Positions 43,717 to 52,190 of a DNA stretch of 64,000 bases are shown piece after piece. The notes below the pieces were generated by a model. It saw only the letters and a list, made by a program, of their open reading frames with translations. It had not been told where the DNA came from and did not search any database. Position 1 is the stretch's first letter, and each line of letters starts with the position of its first letter. Where the stretch lies: positions 414,885 to 478,884 of the forward strand of contig NZ_KZ984551.1 of NCBI RefSeq assembly GCF_003574445.1, given 5' to 3'. The position numbers were made by a program, and so were the translations under genes. Source of the DNA: Streptomyces sp. YIM 130001. Lineage in GTDB: Bacteria > Actinomycetota > Actinomycetes > Streptomycetales > Streptomycetaceae.

Positions 43717-44898
43717 TCACAGGGGCGACGGCCGGGCCAGCTCGTCATAGACGCTGAGCACTTGGGTGACCGTGTCGTCCTCGCTGGGCCAAGTCGCGGC
43801 CTGTGCGAGGCCCTTGGCGCGCAGTGAGGCACGGCGTTCGGGGTCGGCGAGCAGCCGGGTCACCGCGCGGGCCAGGGCCGCGGCGTCCCCGTACGGCACC
43901 AGGTCGGCCGCTTCGCCGACCAGTTCGGGCACTCCGCCGACGGCTGTGGCGACCAGGGGCACCCCGGCGTGGAGGGCTTCCTGGGCCAGCAGCGAACGCG
44001 ACTCCCAGCGACTCGGCAGGACCGCGACGTCGGCGGCGGCGAGGAGTTCGGCCACGTCGTCCCGACGGCCGGCGAGGCGCACGGGCAGCGACTCGGCGTC
44101 GATACGGCCCTGGAGCGCGGCTCGCTCAGGTCCCTCACCGGCGATCACGAGGAGGGGTACGGGGTCGAGCGAGTTCCACGCGCGCGTGGCGTCGAGGAGC
44201 GTGCCGTAACCACGCTCGGGGTGGAGCGATCCGACGGCCATCAGCAACGGCCGCTCGACGGCGCCCAGTTCGGCACGGGCCTTGGGGCCGGTCCCGGTGC
44301 CGCCGTCGTCGTCCCGTGGCTCTTGGTCACGTTCCGACTCGGGCGCGCGGCGCGGTGGCGGAAAGGCGATCGGCGCGAGGCGTGCATCGCGGGCGCCCCG
44401 GCTGCGGGCCCGGTCCACCAGGGCCGACGAGGTACCGAAGACGACCGACGCGGAGCGGGCCACCCGGCGCTCGACGAGCCCTTGCAGCCGCGCACGGGCG
44501 CCCTCCGCGTGCCTGTGGTTGTGCCAGGTGACCACCAGGGGCGGACTGCGGTGCCCGGGCGGGCGGCGCAGGGCGGTCAGCGCGAGGGTCGTGCGCGCGC
44601 CGGCGTCGAGGCCGTGGGCGTGCACGAGATCCGCGTCGGCGGTCTCCGTACGCAGGGCCGCGACCGACACGGGATCGCTGCGGCGCGGTACCGCCACGAA
44701 TCGCGCTCCCGCGCCGGTGAAGTCGTAGGTCTGCTCGAGCCCGGCCGGCGCACACACCGTGACCTGGACTCCGCGGGCGACCAGACCGGAAGCCAGGGAA
44801 CGCACATGGGCGCTGCTGCCCGCACTGCCTCCGCCCAGGACCTGGACCGCCCGCAGTGGAAGCCGTCCCTGCGGTGTGGGGGTGCTGAGGTGGGTCAC
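43717..44898 (-). CDS. Glycosyltransferase family 4
   Basis: 393 aa. The start is GTG 44898 with AGGAG 10 nt upstream; the open frame continues but has no family likeness. GT-B fold: the N-terminal half has LRAVQVLGGGSAGSSAHVRSLASGLVARGVQVTVCAP. The C-terminal half has LLMAVGSLHPERGYGTLLDA and the donor motif SRWESRSLLAQEALHAGVPLVAT (E-x7-E). About 20 residues of charged insertion (ESERDQEPRDDDGGTGTG) interrupt the middle. It transfers a sugar from a nucleotide donor; the acceptor is unknown. It lies downstream of recN in the same direction, across a 417-bp gap and a terminator, so it is likely independent. In Streptomyces this location, as I recall, carries a similar GT. Confidence 0.85.
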   Translation of the reverse strand: MTHLSTPTPQGRLPLRAVQVLGGGSAGSSAHVRSLASGLVARGVQVTVCAPAGLEQTYDFTGAGARFVAVPRRSDPVSVAALRTETADADLVHAHGLDAGARTTLALTALRRPPGHRSPPLVVTWHNHRHAEGARARLQGLVERRVARSASVVFGTSSALVDRARSRGARDARLAPIAFPPPRRAPESERDQEPRDDDGGTGTGPKARAELGAVERPLLMAVGSLHPERGYGTLLDATRAWNSLDPVPLLVIAGEGPERAALQGRIDAESLPVRLAGRRDDVAELLAAADVAVLPSRWESRSLLAQEALHAGVPLVATAVGGVPELVGEAADLVPYGDAAALARAVTRLLADPERRASLRAKGLAQAATWPSEDDTVTQVLSVYDELARPSPL

Positions 44899-45315
44899 GC
44901 GGGCCGAACTCCTGGGTGTGCGGGGGCGGATGAGGGGTGGTGCGGACGGAACGCCGCGCGCCGCCCAGGATGCCAGCCGTCGAGGGCGGTCCGATGCCGC
45001 TCGTACGGCCGGGCCCTGCCGTGTGGTGCGGGCGAGCTCCCGATTCACCCACACGAGTGGGCAATGTGCCGTTTCCTGACGCCCCGTCGGACGCGGGCGC
45101 CCACCACAGTAGTGGCCGGAACGCCGAATCCGGCCACGTCGGAGTGGTGCCGTGCGCGAGGCCCACCCGTGGCCGAGGGGATCAGCGCCTGCGGCAGGCT
45201 GCGCGCGCCGGTGTACCGAGGGGCATATCTGAGCGGGGCCGGTCTCAAGAAGCCGGGGGCTCACGGCCCCGCGCCGCGCGCGGCACAGTCCCGGCGAGGT
45301 GCCGGGACCGGCCGG
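44899..45315. other. Intergenic region recN / GT4
   Basis: No gene supported. It holds a 9-bp inverted repeat GTGGCCGGA/TCCGGCCAC (45112-45137) and the recN terminator (45288-45308). The GT4 promoter should lie in the GT4-proximal half. Confidence 0.5.
45288..45308 (-). terminator. Hairpin terminator after recN
   Basis: GTCCCGGC (45288-45295) and GCCGGGAC (45301-45308) form an 8-bp stem with a 5-nt loop, 7 bp after the recN stop. Confidence 0.7.
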
Positions 45316-47055
45316 TCAGCCGTCCGCGCGTGCGGCCTCCAGGAGTTCCTCCGCGTGCGCACGCGCCGTCTCGGAGTCCTCCTGGCCGGCCAGCATCCGA
45401 GAGAGCTCGCGGACACGCTCCTCACCCTCGAGCGCCTTGACCCCGGACCTGGTGACCGATCCGTCGTTCGTCTTCTCGACCAGCAACTGCCGGTCGGCGA
45501 ACGCCGCCACCTGCGGCAGGTGCGTCACCACGACCACCTGGGCCGACCTCGCGAGCCGCGCGAGACGACGGCCGACCTCGACCGCCGCCTTGCCGCCGAC
45601 CCCCGCGTCCACCTCGTCGAAGAGGTAGGTCGGTACGGGGTCCGAGCCGGCGAAGACCACCTCGACGGCGAGCATGACCCGGGAGAGTTCGCCCCCCGAC
45701 GCGCCCTTGGCGATGGGCCGGGGCGGTGCGCCCGGGTGCGGCGCGAGGAGCAGTTCGACGTCGTCGACGCCGGTGGCCGTGTAGGCGACCCGGCGAGCGG
45801 CCACCTCGACACCGTCGGCGTCCTCGGACACCTCGGTCTGCCGGATGTCGATGCTCACGCGCGCGTGGGGCATGGCGAGGGAGGCCAGTTCCGCGGTGAC
45901 CGCTGCGGCGAATCTTTCGGCCGCCTCCGTACGCGCCTCGGTCAACGCCTGTGCCAGTTCGCCCAGTTCACCGCTGAGTGCGTCGCGTTCGCCGGTGAGT
46001 TCGCCGATACGCTCGTCGTCGCCCTCCAGTTCGCCCAGGCGGGCCGCGCTCTGCTCCGCCCAGTCGAGGACCGACGTCACGTCCTCGCCGTACTTGCGGG
46101 TCAGTTGAGTCAGTGCCGCGCGGCGTTCCTCGACGGCCGCCAGGCGCAGGGGGTCGGAGTCCAGATCGTCCGCGTACCCGGCGAGATCGCCCGCCACGTC
46201 GGCGAGCAGGATCCCGATCTCGCCGACCCGGTCGGCCAGTCCGGAGAGGGCGGGGTCGTACGAGCGCACGGTGTCCAGGGCCCGGTGGGCGGCGGCCGCG
46301 AGTGCTCCGGCGTCGACGCCCTCGGGATCCTCCGGATTGCCCGCCAGGGCGGCGTGCGCGGTGCTGGCCGCGGAGGCCAGCGCCTCCGCGTGGCCGAGGC
46401 GTTCGGCCTCGGCGGCCAGTTCGGTGTCCTCGCCGGCCCGCGGTTCGACGGCCGAGATCTCGTCGAGGCCGAAGCGGAGCAGGTCCGCCTCCTGTGCCCG
46501 TTCCCGCGCACGCGTGGTGATCTCGTCGAGTTCGGCGGATACGGCGCGCAGTCTGCGGTAGGCAGCGGCGTACTTGGCGAGCGGGACCGCGACCGCGTCG
46601 CCGGCGTAGCGGTCGAGGGCCTGGCGCTGCCTGGCAGGCTTGAGCAGTCCTTGCTGGTCGGTCTGGCCGTGCACGGCCACCAGTTCCTCGGCGAGTTCGC
46701 CGAGCAGGCTGATCGGTACGGAGCGGCCGCCCAGGTGTGCCCGTGAACGCCCTTCGGCCGAGATCGTACGGCTGATCAGGAGTGCGCCGTCGTCGAGTTC
46801 GGCACCGGCCTCCTCCGCTCTCACGGCCGCACCGGAACCCTCGGGCACCGTGACGCGGCCCTCCACCACCGCCGCCTTGGCGCCGATCCGCACCAAGGCG
46901 GGATCGGCGCGCCCGCCGAGCAGCAACCCGAGGCTGGTGACCACCATCGTCTTGCCCGCGCCGGTCTCGCCGGTCACGGCGGTGAAGCCGGGTGACAGCT
47001 CGACCACTGCGTCGTCGATGACTCCGAGCGACCGTATCCGCATCTCCTCCAACAC
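45316..47055 (-). CDS. recN: DNA repair protein RecN
   Basis: 579 aa from GTG 47055, chosen because AAGG lies 8 nt upstream; GTG 47061 is an alternative. SMC-like ATPase: Walker A GETGAGKTMVV near residue 30, then two coiled-coil arms (residues about 150-370: ITTRARERAQEADLLRFGLDEISA, LTGERDALSGELGELAQALTEART). The signature ASGGELSRVMLAVEVVF and Walker B YLFDEVDAGVGG lie in the C-terminal lobe, with THLPQVAAFA. RecN tethers DNA ends at double-strand breaks. In related genomes it follows nadK directly; here an FtsX-type gene on the other strand separates them. Confidence 0.96.
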   Translation of the reverse strand: MLEEMRIRSLGVIDDAVVELSPGFTAVTGETGAGKTMVVTSLGLLLGGRADPALVRIGAKAAVVEGRVTVPEGSGAAVRAEEAGAELDDGALLISRTISAEGRSRAHLGGRSVPISLLGELAEELVAVHGQTDQQGLLKPARQRQALDRYAGDAVAVPLAKYAAAYRRLRAVSAELDEITTRARERAQEADLLRFGLDEISAVEPRAGEDTELAAEAERLGHAEALASAASTAHAALAGNPEDPEGVDAGALAAAAHRALDTVRSYDPALSGLADRVGEIGILLADVAGDLAGYADDLDSDPLRLAAVEERRAALTQLTRKYGEDVTSVLDWAEQSAARLGELEGDDERIGELTGERDALSGELGELAQALTEARTEAAERFAAAVTAELASLAMPHARVSIDIRQTEVSEDADGVEVAARRVAYTATGVDDVELLLAPHPGAPPRPIAKGASGGELSRVMLAVEVVFAGSDPVPTYLFDEVDAGVGGKAAVEVGRRLARLARSAQVVVVTHLPQVAAFADRQLLVEKTNDGSVTRSGVKALEGEERVRELSRMLAGQEDSETARAHAEELLEAARADG

Positions 47056-47245
47056 GGACACGACCTTACGAGGTCGGGCCGCTGCTCTGCGACGGCCCCT
47101 GCATTCCCTTCACGAAACCGCAGGTGATCCGGGGAACGAAAGCGGTGCCTTCACCCGCGAGTGGGCGGCCCTGGGGAAAACCACAGCAGGACCGTGCGGC
47201 TGTCCTCATAGCGGGCACAGGGGTGCCCGACGCATTCTGTGGATC

Positions 47246-48595
47246 ATGACCTCCAAGCTGGCACGAGCGACGTTCCGTGCCCATCGTCCCGCCTTCGCCG
47301 GCACGGCCGTGGCCGCCTTCTTCGCGGCCACCGTGGTCAGCACGGCCACCACTCTCCTGGTGGCCACGAGTGCGGACGGCCTCTCGGCCACCGCCCGGCG
47401 CACCCTCGCGGAGCATGGAGTCGGCAGCACCGCCGCGGTCTTGCTGATCGGGTCCGTCTACATGTCGATATTCGTGGTGGCGTCCACGATGAGCACCGCC
47501 GTCGCCCAGCAGCAGCGTGAGCTCGCGCTGGCCCGCGCCGTCGGCGCCCGGGCCGGGCAGATCCGGCGCACCGTGACGCGACAGGCCGTGGGGACGGCCG
47601 TGCCGGCGGCGTTGGCAGGGTGTGCGTCGGGTGGGGTGGTCGGGCGGTGGTGGTTCGACGCGATGGTGGCGCACGGGCTCGTGCCGCAGGAGGTGCGGTT
47701 CTCGTTCAGCTGGTCGGCACTGCCGGTGTGCCTGGCGGTGGCGGTCGTGACGTCGTGCCTCGCGGCCTTCGTGGCGTCGCTGCGCTTCTCGCTCCTGCGG
47801 CCGGCCCGAGCGCTCGACGAAGCGGCATCCGGACGCCGGGGGCTGGGGTGGACGCGTACGGTCCTGGGACTGATCGCGACCGCGGGCGCCGTCCTCCTCG
47901 CGCTGCTGCTCTCGCGGCAGCCTGCCGACGAGGCGGGCGAGGGCGCTTTCCTGGTTCTCATCCTGTTCTGCGTGGGTGCAGGACTGCTGGGGCCGCGGCT
48001 GATGGGGCCTGCGGCCTGGGTGGTATCCGCGTTCGTCGGTCGGTTCGGCGGCAGCGCCCGTCTTGCGATGCTCAACATCCGTTCGCAGCCGAGGCGTTTC
48101 TCCGCCGCGGTGGTCCCGCTGGTCCTCGTCGTGGGCTTCGGTCTGACGAAGATCGGCATGCACACCACCGCCCAGCACTGGACGGGTTCGGCCGGTTCGC
48201 GCGGCGAGGTCTGGATGGATTACGCGGGCACGTCGCTCTACGCGGGCTTCGCGGCGATCGCCGCGGCCAACACCCTGGCGATGATCTCCTTCGAGCGTCG
48301 CCGTGACGTCGCCCTGCTGCGCGTGGTCGGCACCCTGCGGGGTCAGGTGCGGGCCATGGCCGTCTGGGAGGCCGTGGTCGTCGCCGGGACCGCGCTGCTC
48401 GTGGGGGGAGCGATATCTCTCGTCACGATGGCGCCGATCCTGGACACGGCCTTCGGTTCACCCGTACCGCACATACCGTGGCAGGTCGTCGCGGCCGTCT
48501 GCGCCGGCACGCTCCTGCTGGCCGGGCTGGCGACCGGGCTGCCGGTGCACAGTGTGCTGCGCCGGCGCGCGATCCAGGTGGTCCAGGCCGCGTAG
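47246..48595 (+). CDS. FtsX-like (MacB-type) permease without ATPase partner
   Basis: 449 aa from ATG 47246. A -10-like CATTCT ends 7 nt upstream, consistent with a leaderless message. Two FtsX-type modules are visible. The first has TM1 (AFAGTAVAAFFAATVVSTATTLLVAT), a short outer loop and SVYMSIFVVASTMSTAVAQQQRELALARAVGARAGQIRR, the cytoplasmic coupling helix. The second repeats it as ANTLAMISFERRRDVALLRVVGTLRGQVRAM, with further helices. The extracellular domain usual in MacB permeases is missing or very short. Such permeases need an ABC ATPase, and none is nearby. The gene is on the opposite strand to recN and nadK and lies between them, so it looks inserted into that operon. The substrate is unknown. 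Confidence 0.85.
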   Translation: MTSKLARATFRAHRPAFAGTAVAAFFAATVVSTATTLLVATSADGLSATARRTLAEHGVGSTAAVLLIGSVYMSIFVVASTMSTAVAQQQRELALARAVGARAGQIRRTVTRQAVGTAVPAALAGCASGGVVGRWWFDAMVAHGLVPQEVRFSFSWSALPVCLAVAVVTSCLAAFVASLRFSLLRPARALDEAASGRRGLGWTRTVLGLIATAGAVLLALLLSRQPADEAGEGAFLVLILFCVGAGLLGPRLMGPAAWVVSAFVGRFGGSARLAMLNIRSQPRRFSAAVVPLVLVVGFGLTKIGMHTTAQHWTGSAGSRGEVWMDYAGTSLYAGFAAIAAANTLAMISFERRRDVALLRVVGTLRGQVRAMAVWEAVVVAGTALLVGGAISLVTMAPILDTAFGSPVPHIPWQVVAAVCAGTLLLAGLATGLPVHSVLRRRAIQVVQAA

Positions 48596-48629
48596 GAGAC
48601 ACGCTCGCGGCGGGGCTCCCGTTACCCGA

Positions 48630-49541
48630 TCACTGCGGCGCCCCGCGCCAACCGGCCACCGGCAGGGCGAACTTGGCGACCAGACGGTCGGTGAACGACG
48701 CGTGGTGCAGCCGCGCGAGACGTACCGGGACGGCGCCGCGGCGCACCTCCACCCGCGCTCCCGCAGGGAGGTCGACGGCCCGCCGGCCGTCGCACCACAG
48801 CACCCCGTGCGGTGTGTGCGGCTGCACCTCGACGGCGAGCACGGAGGTCGGCGACGTCACCAGCGGCTTGGCGAAGAGCGCGTGGGCGCTGATCGGCACC
48901 ATCAGGAGCGCCTCCACCTCGGGCCACACCACGGGGCCACCGGCCGAGAAGGCGTACGCGGTGGATCCGGTCGGGGTCGCACAGACGATGCCGTCACAGC
49001 CGAACCCGGACACCGGACGGCCGTCGATCTCCAGGACGACCTCGAGCATGCGCTCGGGGGACACCTTCTGGACGGCCGCCTCGTTCAGCGCCCAGTCGGC
49101 ATGGACGACCGTGCCGTTGTCGTGTACCAGGACATCGAGGGTCATCCGCTCCTCGACCTCGTAGGCGCGGGTCACCACTCGGTCGACGACCTTGTCCAGA
49201 TCGTCCCGCTCCGCCTCGGCGAGGAAGCCGACACGGCCGAGGTTGACGCCCAGCATCGGCACTCCGGACGCACGGGCGAACTCGGCGCCGCGCAGCAGCG
49301 TGCCGTCACCGCCGAGCACGATGAGGAGCTCGCAGCCGTCCAGGACGTCCGAGGTGGCCTCGGTCACCAGCTCGACGGCCGGCGGCAGCGGAAGATCGCA
49401 GGCCTCCGCCTCGAGTACGCGCACGCCGAGACCGCTGCGCAGCAGGCCCTGCACGACGAGTTCGGCACTGCGGATGGCGGCCGGCCGTCCGGTGTGTGCG
49501 AGCAGAAAGACGGTGCGTGCCACCTCGCGGTCGGTCGTCAA
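48630..49541 (-). CDS. nadK: NAD kinase
   Basis: 303 aa. TTG 49541 overlaps the stop of tlyA (TTGA) and has GGAGGG 6 nt upstream, so this start is well supported despite being TTG. The GGDGTLLRGAEFARASGVPMLGVNLGRVGFLAE motif (about residue 72) is the NADK active site, with the catalytic aspartate of GGDG. NEAAVQK and SPTGSTAYAFSAGGPVVWPEV-like (here TPTGSTAYAFSAGGPVV) complete the C-terminal domain. It phosphorylates NAD to NADP using ATP. Translationally coupled to tlyA. The usual next gene, recN, follows after the inserted permease gene. Confidence 0.95.
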   Translation of the reverse strand: MTTDREVARTVFLLAHTGRPAAIRSAELVVQGLLRSGLGVRVLEAEACDLPLPPAVELVTEATSDVLDGCELLIVLGGDGTLLRGAEFARASGVPMLGVNLGRVGFLAEAERDDLDKVVDRVVTRAYEVEERMTLDVLVHDNGTVVHADWALNEAAVQKVSPERMLEVVLEIDGRPVSGFGCDGIVCATPTGSTAYAFSAGGPVVWPEVEALLMVPISAHALFAKPLVTSPTSVLAVEVQPHTPHGVLWCDGRRAVDLPAGARVEVRRGAVPVRLARLHHASFTDRLVAKFALPVAGWRGAPQ

Positions 49542-50353
49542 CGGGGTCCCTCCGCCACTGCGCGGTCGACGTCGGCCGGGTCCAGTTCGGGTGCCCCGGC
49601 GGTGAGCCACAGAAAATACTCGACATTGCCCGACGGTCCCGGCAGCGGGCTCGCGGTCACCCCGCGCACGCCGAGGCCGAGGCCCCAGGCACGCGCCGCC
49701 ACGGTACGGACGGCCTCGGCGCGCAGGTCGGTACTGCGGACCACGCCGCCGCTGCCGAGCCGCTCCTTGCCCACCTCGAACTGTGGTTTGACCATCAGGA
49801 CGAGATCGGCGTCGGCGGCGGCGCAGCGCGCCAGGGCCGGCAGGACGAGCCCGAGCGGAATGAAGGAAAGGTCACCGACGACCAGGTCGACCGGTTCGCC
49901 GTCGATGGTGTCGAGAGTGAGCTCGCGGACGTTGGTCCGGTCCTTCACGATCACCCGGTCGTCGCTCTGCAGCGACCAGGCGAGCTGTCCGTAGCCGACA
50001 TCGACGGCGACGACCTGCGCGGCGCCGGCCCTCAGCAGGACGTCGGTGAATCCGCCGGTGGACGCTCCCGCGTCGAGCACACGCCGCCCTTCGACGCCCA
50101 GCCCCTGGGGACCGAAAACGGCGAGGGCGCCGGCGAGCTTGTGACCGCCGCGCGACACATAGCCCGGGTCACTGTCGTCCGCGGTGACCACCACCGCGGC
50201 ACCGGCCTCGACCTGGGTGGCGGACTTGGTCGCGGTGTTGCCGCCGACGGTGACCCGTCCTGCGGCGATCAACTGGGCGGCATGCTCGCGCGAGCGGGCG
50301 AGGCTGCGGTGGACCAGTTCTGCGTCGAGGCGGCGGCGTGCCACGCGTCCCAC
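49538..50353 (-). CDS. tlyA: TlyA-family rRNA 2'-O-methyltransferase
   Basis: 271 aa. GTG 50353 with AGGAG 10 nt upstream; the SD overlaps the end of the upstream hypothetical gene. Residues 4-60 are an S4 RNA-binding domain (VARRRLDAELVHRSLARSREHAAQLIAAGRVTV). The Rossmann methyltransferase holds the S-adenosylmethionine motif VLDAGASTGGFTDVLLRAGAAQVVAVDVG, and the D/K residues LVVGDLSFIPLGLVLPAL and MVKPQFEVGKE typical of TlyA. It methylates ribose in 16S and 23S rRNA, the capreomycin-sensitivity sites in mycobacteria. Stop overlaps nadK. Confidence 0.93.
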   Translation of the reverse strand: MGRVARRRLDAELVHRSLARSREHAAQLIAAGRVTVGGNTATKSATQVEAGAAVVVTADDSDPGYVSRGGHKLAGALAVFGPQGLGVEGRRVLDAGASTGGFTDVLLRAGAAQVVAVDVGYGQLAWSLQSDDRVIVKDRTNVRELTLDTIDGEPVDLVVGDLSFIPLGLVLPALARCAAADADLVLMVKPQFEVGKERLGSGGVVRSTDLRAEAVRTVAARAWGLGLGVRGVTASPLPGPSGNVEYFLWLTAGAPELDPADVDRAVAEGPR

Positions 50354-50360
50354 GTTCGGT

Positions 50361-50888
50361 TCAGCTCCTGTTGTCGTGCATCGGCGTCCCGGACGGCGAC
50401 GGGCGGTACGGGGACGCACCCGGTCCCGGGCTGGGACTCTGCGCGGGGGCGGGCGGTCCCTGCCGTGCGTCGAGCGCGGTCAGGGCGTCGCGCAGCCCTC
50501 GGTGCACATCCTCGTACACCTCGATGTGCCCGTCGGTGGCGAGGTGGTCGGCATCGCCGAGCCGGCCGAGACCGGCGTCCACGTCGGCGTTCCCGGTGGG
50601 CTCTCGGGGCACGCCCAGGGGACGGGGGGCTGCGGGTTCGTATCGGGTGGGGGCATTCGGCGCACCGGATTCCTGCTCGGCCGATACCTGCTCACCGGAT
50701 TCCGGCGCAACGACGTCCAGCACACCCGCTCCGGCGGTTTCCGCCGGTTCGGAGCGGGGATCCGCGCTCTGCTCGTCCGCCGCTTCCTCCGGCGCGGGCC
50801 CCGAGCCCGCCGTTTCCGCGGCCTCCGCCCCGTCGTCCTCGTAGGCCGCGGGGCCGGTACCGCCGTCACCCGGGATCGTGTCGCTCAT
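50361..50888 (-). CDS. Acidic low-complexity hypothetical protein, start of tlyA-nadK operon
   Basis: 175 aa from ATG 50888. Residues 1-105 are disordered, rich in Glu/Ala/Pro/Gly (DDGAEAAETAGSGPAPEEAADEQ style). A short ordered part follows (NADVDAGLGRLGDADHLATD, then GHIEVYEDVHRGLRDALTAL), with an amphipathic helix that could bind a partner. The tail is Pro/Ser rich. Its stop is 7 bp before the tlyA start and its last codons hold the tlyA ribosome binding site, so it is the first gene of that operon. Divergent from the SCP2-like gene with about 40 bp between. The function is unknown. Confidence 0.75.
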   Translation of the reverse strand: MSDTIPGDGGTGPAAYEDDGAEAAETAGSGPAPEEAADEQSADPRSEPAETAGAGVLDVVAPESGEQVSAEQESGAPNAPTRYEPAAPRPLGVPREPTGNADVDAGLGRLGDADHLATDGHIEVYEDVHRGLRDALTALDARQGPPAPAQSPSPGPGASPYRPSPSGTPMHDNRS

Positions 50889-50916
50889 GCCGAAACGCTA
50901 CCGCGAAGCGCTGGGG

Positions 50917-50922
50917 TACCGT
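50917..50922 (+). promoter_or_regulatory. -10 box of a leaderless promoter (SCP2-like gene)
   Basis: TACCGT ends 8 nt before the ATG at 50931, and there is no ribosome binding site between them. Confidence 0.4.
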
Positions 50923-50930
50923 CGGTCCCG

Positions 50931-51278
50931 ATGGCGACCATCGAGCAGTGCCGAGCCGCCCTTGACCGGCTCTCGGACCATCTCAAGCAGGCGGGCGAAG
51001 ACGTACGCGGCGCGACGGCCCTCGACCGCTCACTGAGCTGCCACATCACCGATCTTGACGTCACGTTCACCGGACGGCTCGCCGACAGCCGTATCACCGT
51101 GGACGACACCACCGAGGGCCCGCCCGCCGAGCGGGCCCAGATCCGCCTCGCCATGGCGGGCGACGACCTGGTGGCCCTGGTCGACGGCGAACTCGGATTC
51201 GCCCGCGCCTGGGGCTCGGGCCGGGTGAGGCTCGAGGCCGGGTTCCGCGATCTGCTGCGCCTCAGGTCCCTGCTGTGA
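50931..51278 (+). CDS. SCP2 sterol-carrier-like domain protein
   Basis: 115 aa from ATG 50931, probably leaderless. The whole protein is one SCP2-type fold: helix (IEQCRAALDRLSDHLKQAG), strands (RSLSCHITDLDVTFTGRLADSRITVDD), and the hydrophobic tunnel-forming RAQIRLAMAGDDLVALVDGELGFARAWGSGRVRLEAGFRDLLRLRSLL. SCP2 proteins bind lipids or hydrophobic ligands. Its stop overlaps the 3' end of the convergent siderophore ATPase gene by 17 bp (51262-51278), with no terminator possible between, so the two messages may overlap antisense. Function otherwise unknown. Confidence 0.82.
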   Translation: MATIEQCRAALDRLSDHLKQAGEDVRGATALDRSLSCHITDLDVTFTGRLADSRITVDDTTEGPPAERAQIRLAMAGDDLVALVDGELGFARAWGSGRVRLEAGFRDLLRLRSLL

Positions 51279-52116
51279 CCTTGGGACCTGCGATCTGATC
51301 GCTGCGGCTGTCGGCCTTCCTCGCACGGCGGCCCGCGCGCCGGGCCGCGGGCACCACGAGCGGCGTCCCGGACTCCGGGTCGTCGATGACACGGCAGGGC
51401 ATCCCGAAGACCTCCTGGACCAGTTCCGCGGTCACGATGTCGGACGGGGCCCCTTCCGCGACGACCTCGCCGTCGCGGAGCGCGATGAGGTGGGTGGCGT
51501 ACCGCGACGCGTGATTGAGGTCGTGCAGCACGGCGACCAGCGTCCTGCCCTGCTCCTCGTGGAGGTCCGCACAGAGGTCGAGTACGTCGATCTGGTGCTG
51601 GATGTCGAGGAATGTGGTCGGCTCGTCCAGCAGCAGCAGCGGCGTCTGCTGGGCGAGTGCCATCGCGATCCAGACGCGCTGGCGCTGGCCGCCGGACAGT
51701 TCGTCGACATAGCGCTCTGCCAGTTCGGCGACTCCGGTCGAGGTCATCGACTCCTGCACGATGCGCTCGTCCTGCCGCGACCACTGCCTGAGCAGCCCCT
51801 GGTGGGGGTAGCGCCCGCGGGCGACGAGGTCGCCGACGGTGATGCCGTCCGGCGCGATCGAGGACTGTGGCAGCAGCCCGAGCGTCCGGGCCACCTTCTT
51901 GGCCGGCATCGAGTGGATGACCTCGCCGTCGAGCAGGACGCGCCCCTCGGTCGGCTTGAGCATCCGCGAAAGGGCCCGCAGGAGAGTGGACTTGCCGCAC
52001 GCGTTCGGTCCCACGACGACCGTGAACGAGTTGTCGGGTATGTCGACCGTCAGACCCTGAGCGATGACGCTGCGGTCGTAGGCGAGGGTGACGTCCTGCG
52101 CGGTCAGCCGGTTCAC
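51262..52116 (-). CDS. Iron-siderophore ABC transporter, ATP-binding protein (FecE type)
   Basis: 284 aa from GTG 52116, with AAAGGAG 7 nt upstream; an earlier GTG at 52140 lacks this. Walker A GPNACGKSTLL (about 38-48), Q-loop GLLPQSS, signature LSGGQRQRVWIAMAL and Walker B LLLLDEPTTFLDIQHQIDVL, with the H-loop in VLHDLNHASRYATHL. The last 35 residues are basic. It powers the two FecCD permeases encoded directly upstream. Final gene of a minus-strand operon (permease, permease, ATPase); there is a 74-bp gap before it. Confidence 0.93.
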   Translation of the reverse strand: MNRLTAQDVTLAYDRSVIAQGLTVDIPDNSFTVVVGPNACGKSTLLRALSRMLKPTEGRVLLDGEVIHSMPAKKVARTLGLLPQSSIAPDGITVGDLVARGRYPHQGLLRQWSRQDERIVQESMTSTGVAELAERYVDELSGGQRQRVWIAMALAQQTPLLLLDEPTTFLDIQHQIDVLDLCADLHEEQGRTLVAVLHDLNHASRYATHLIALRDGEVVAEGAPSDIVTAELVQEVFGMPCRVIDDPESGTPLVVPAARRAGRRARKADSRSDQIAGPKVTAGT

Positions 52117-52190
52117 AGTAGTACTCCTTTTGTCGTTCACATCCCGTTGCGAGCGGCGCCCGTCCCCATCCCGTCGCGTCCCGGGCCCGT

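Noticed and set aside
44899..45264. N-terminal extension of the GT4 protein up to 45264
   Set aside because: The extra 120 residues have no GT4 resemblance, and a ribosome binding site marks GTG 44898.
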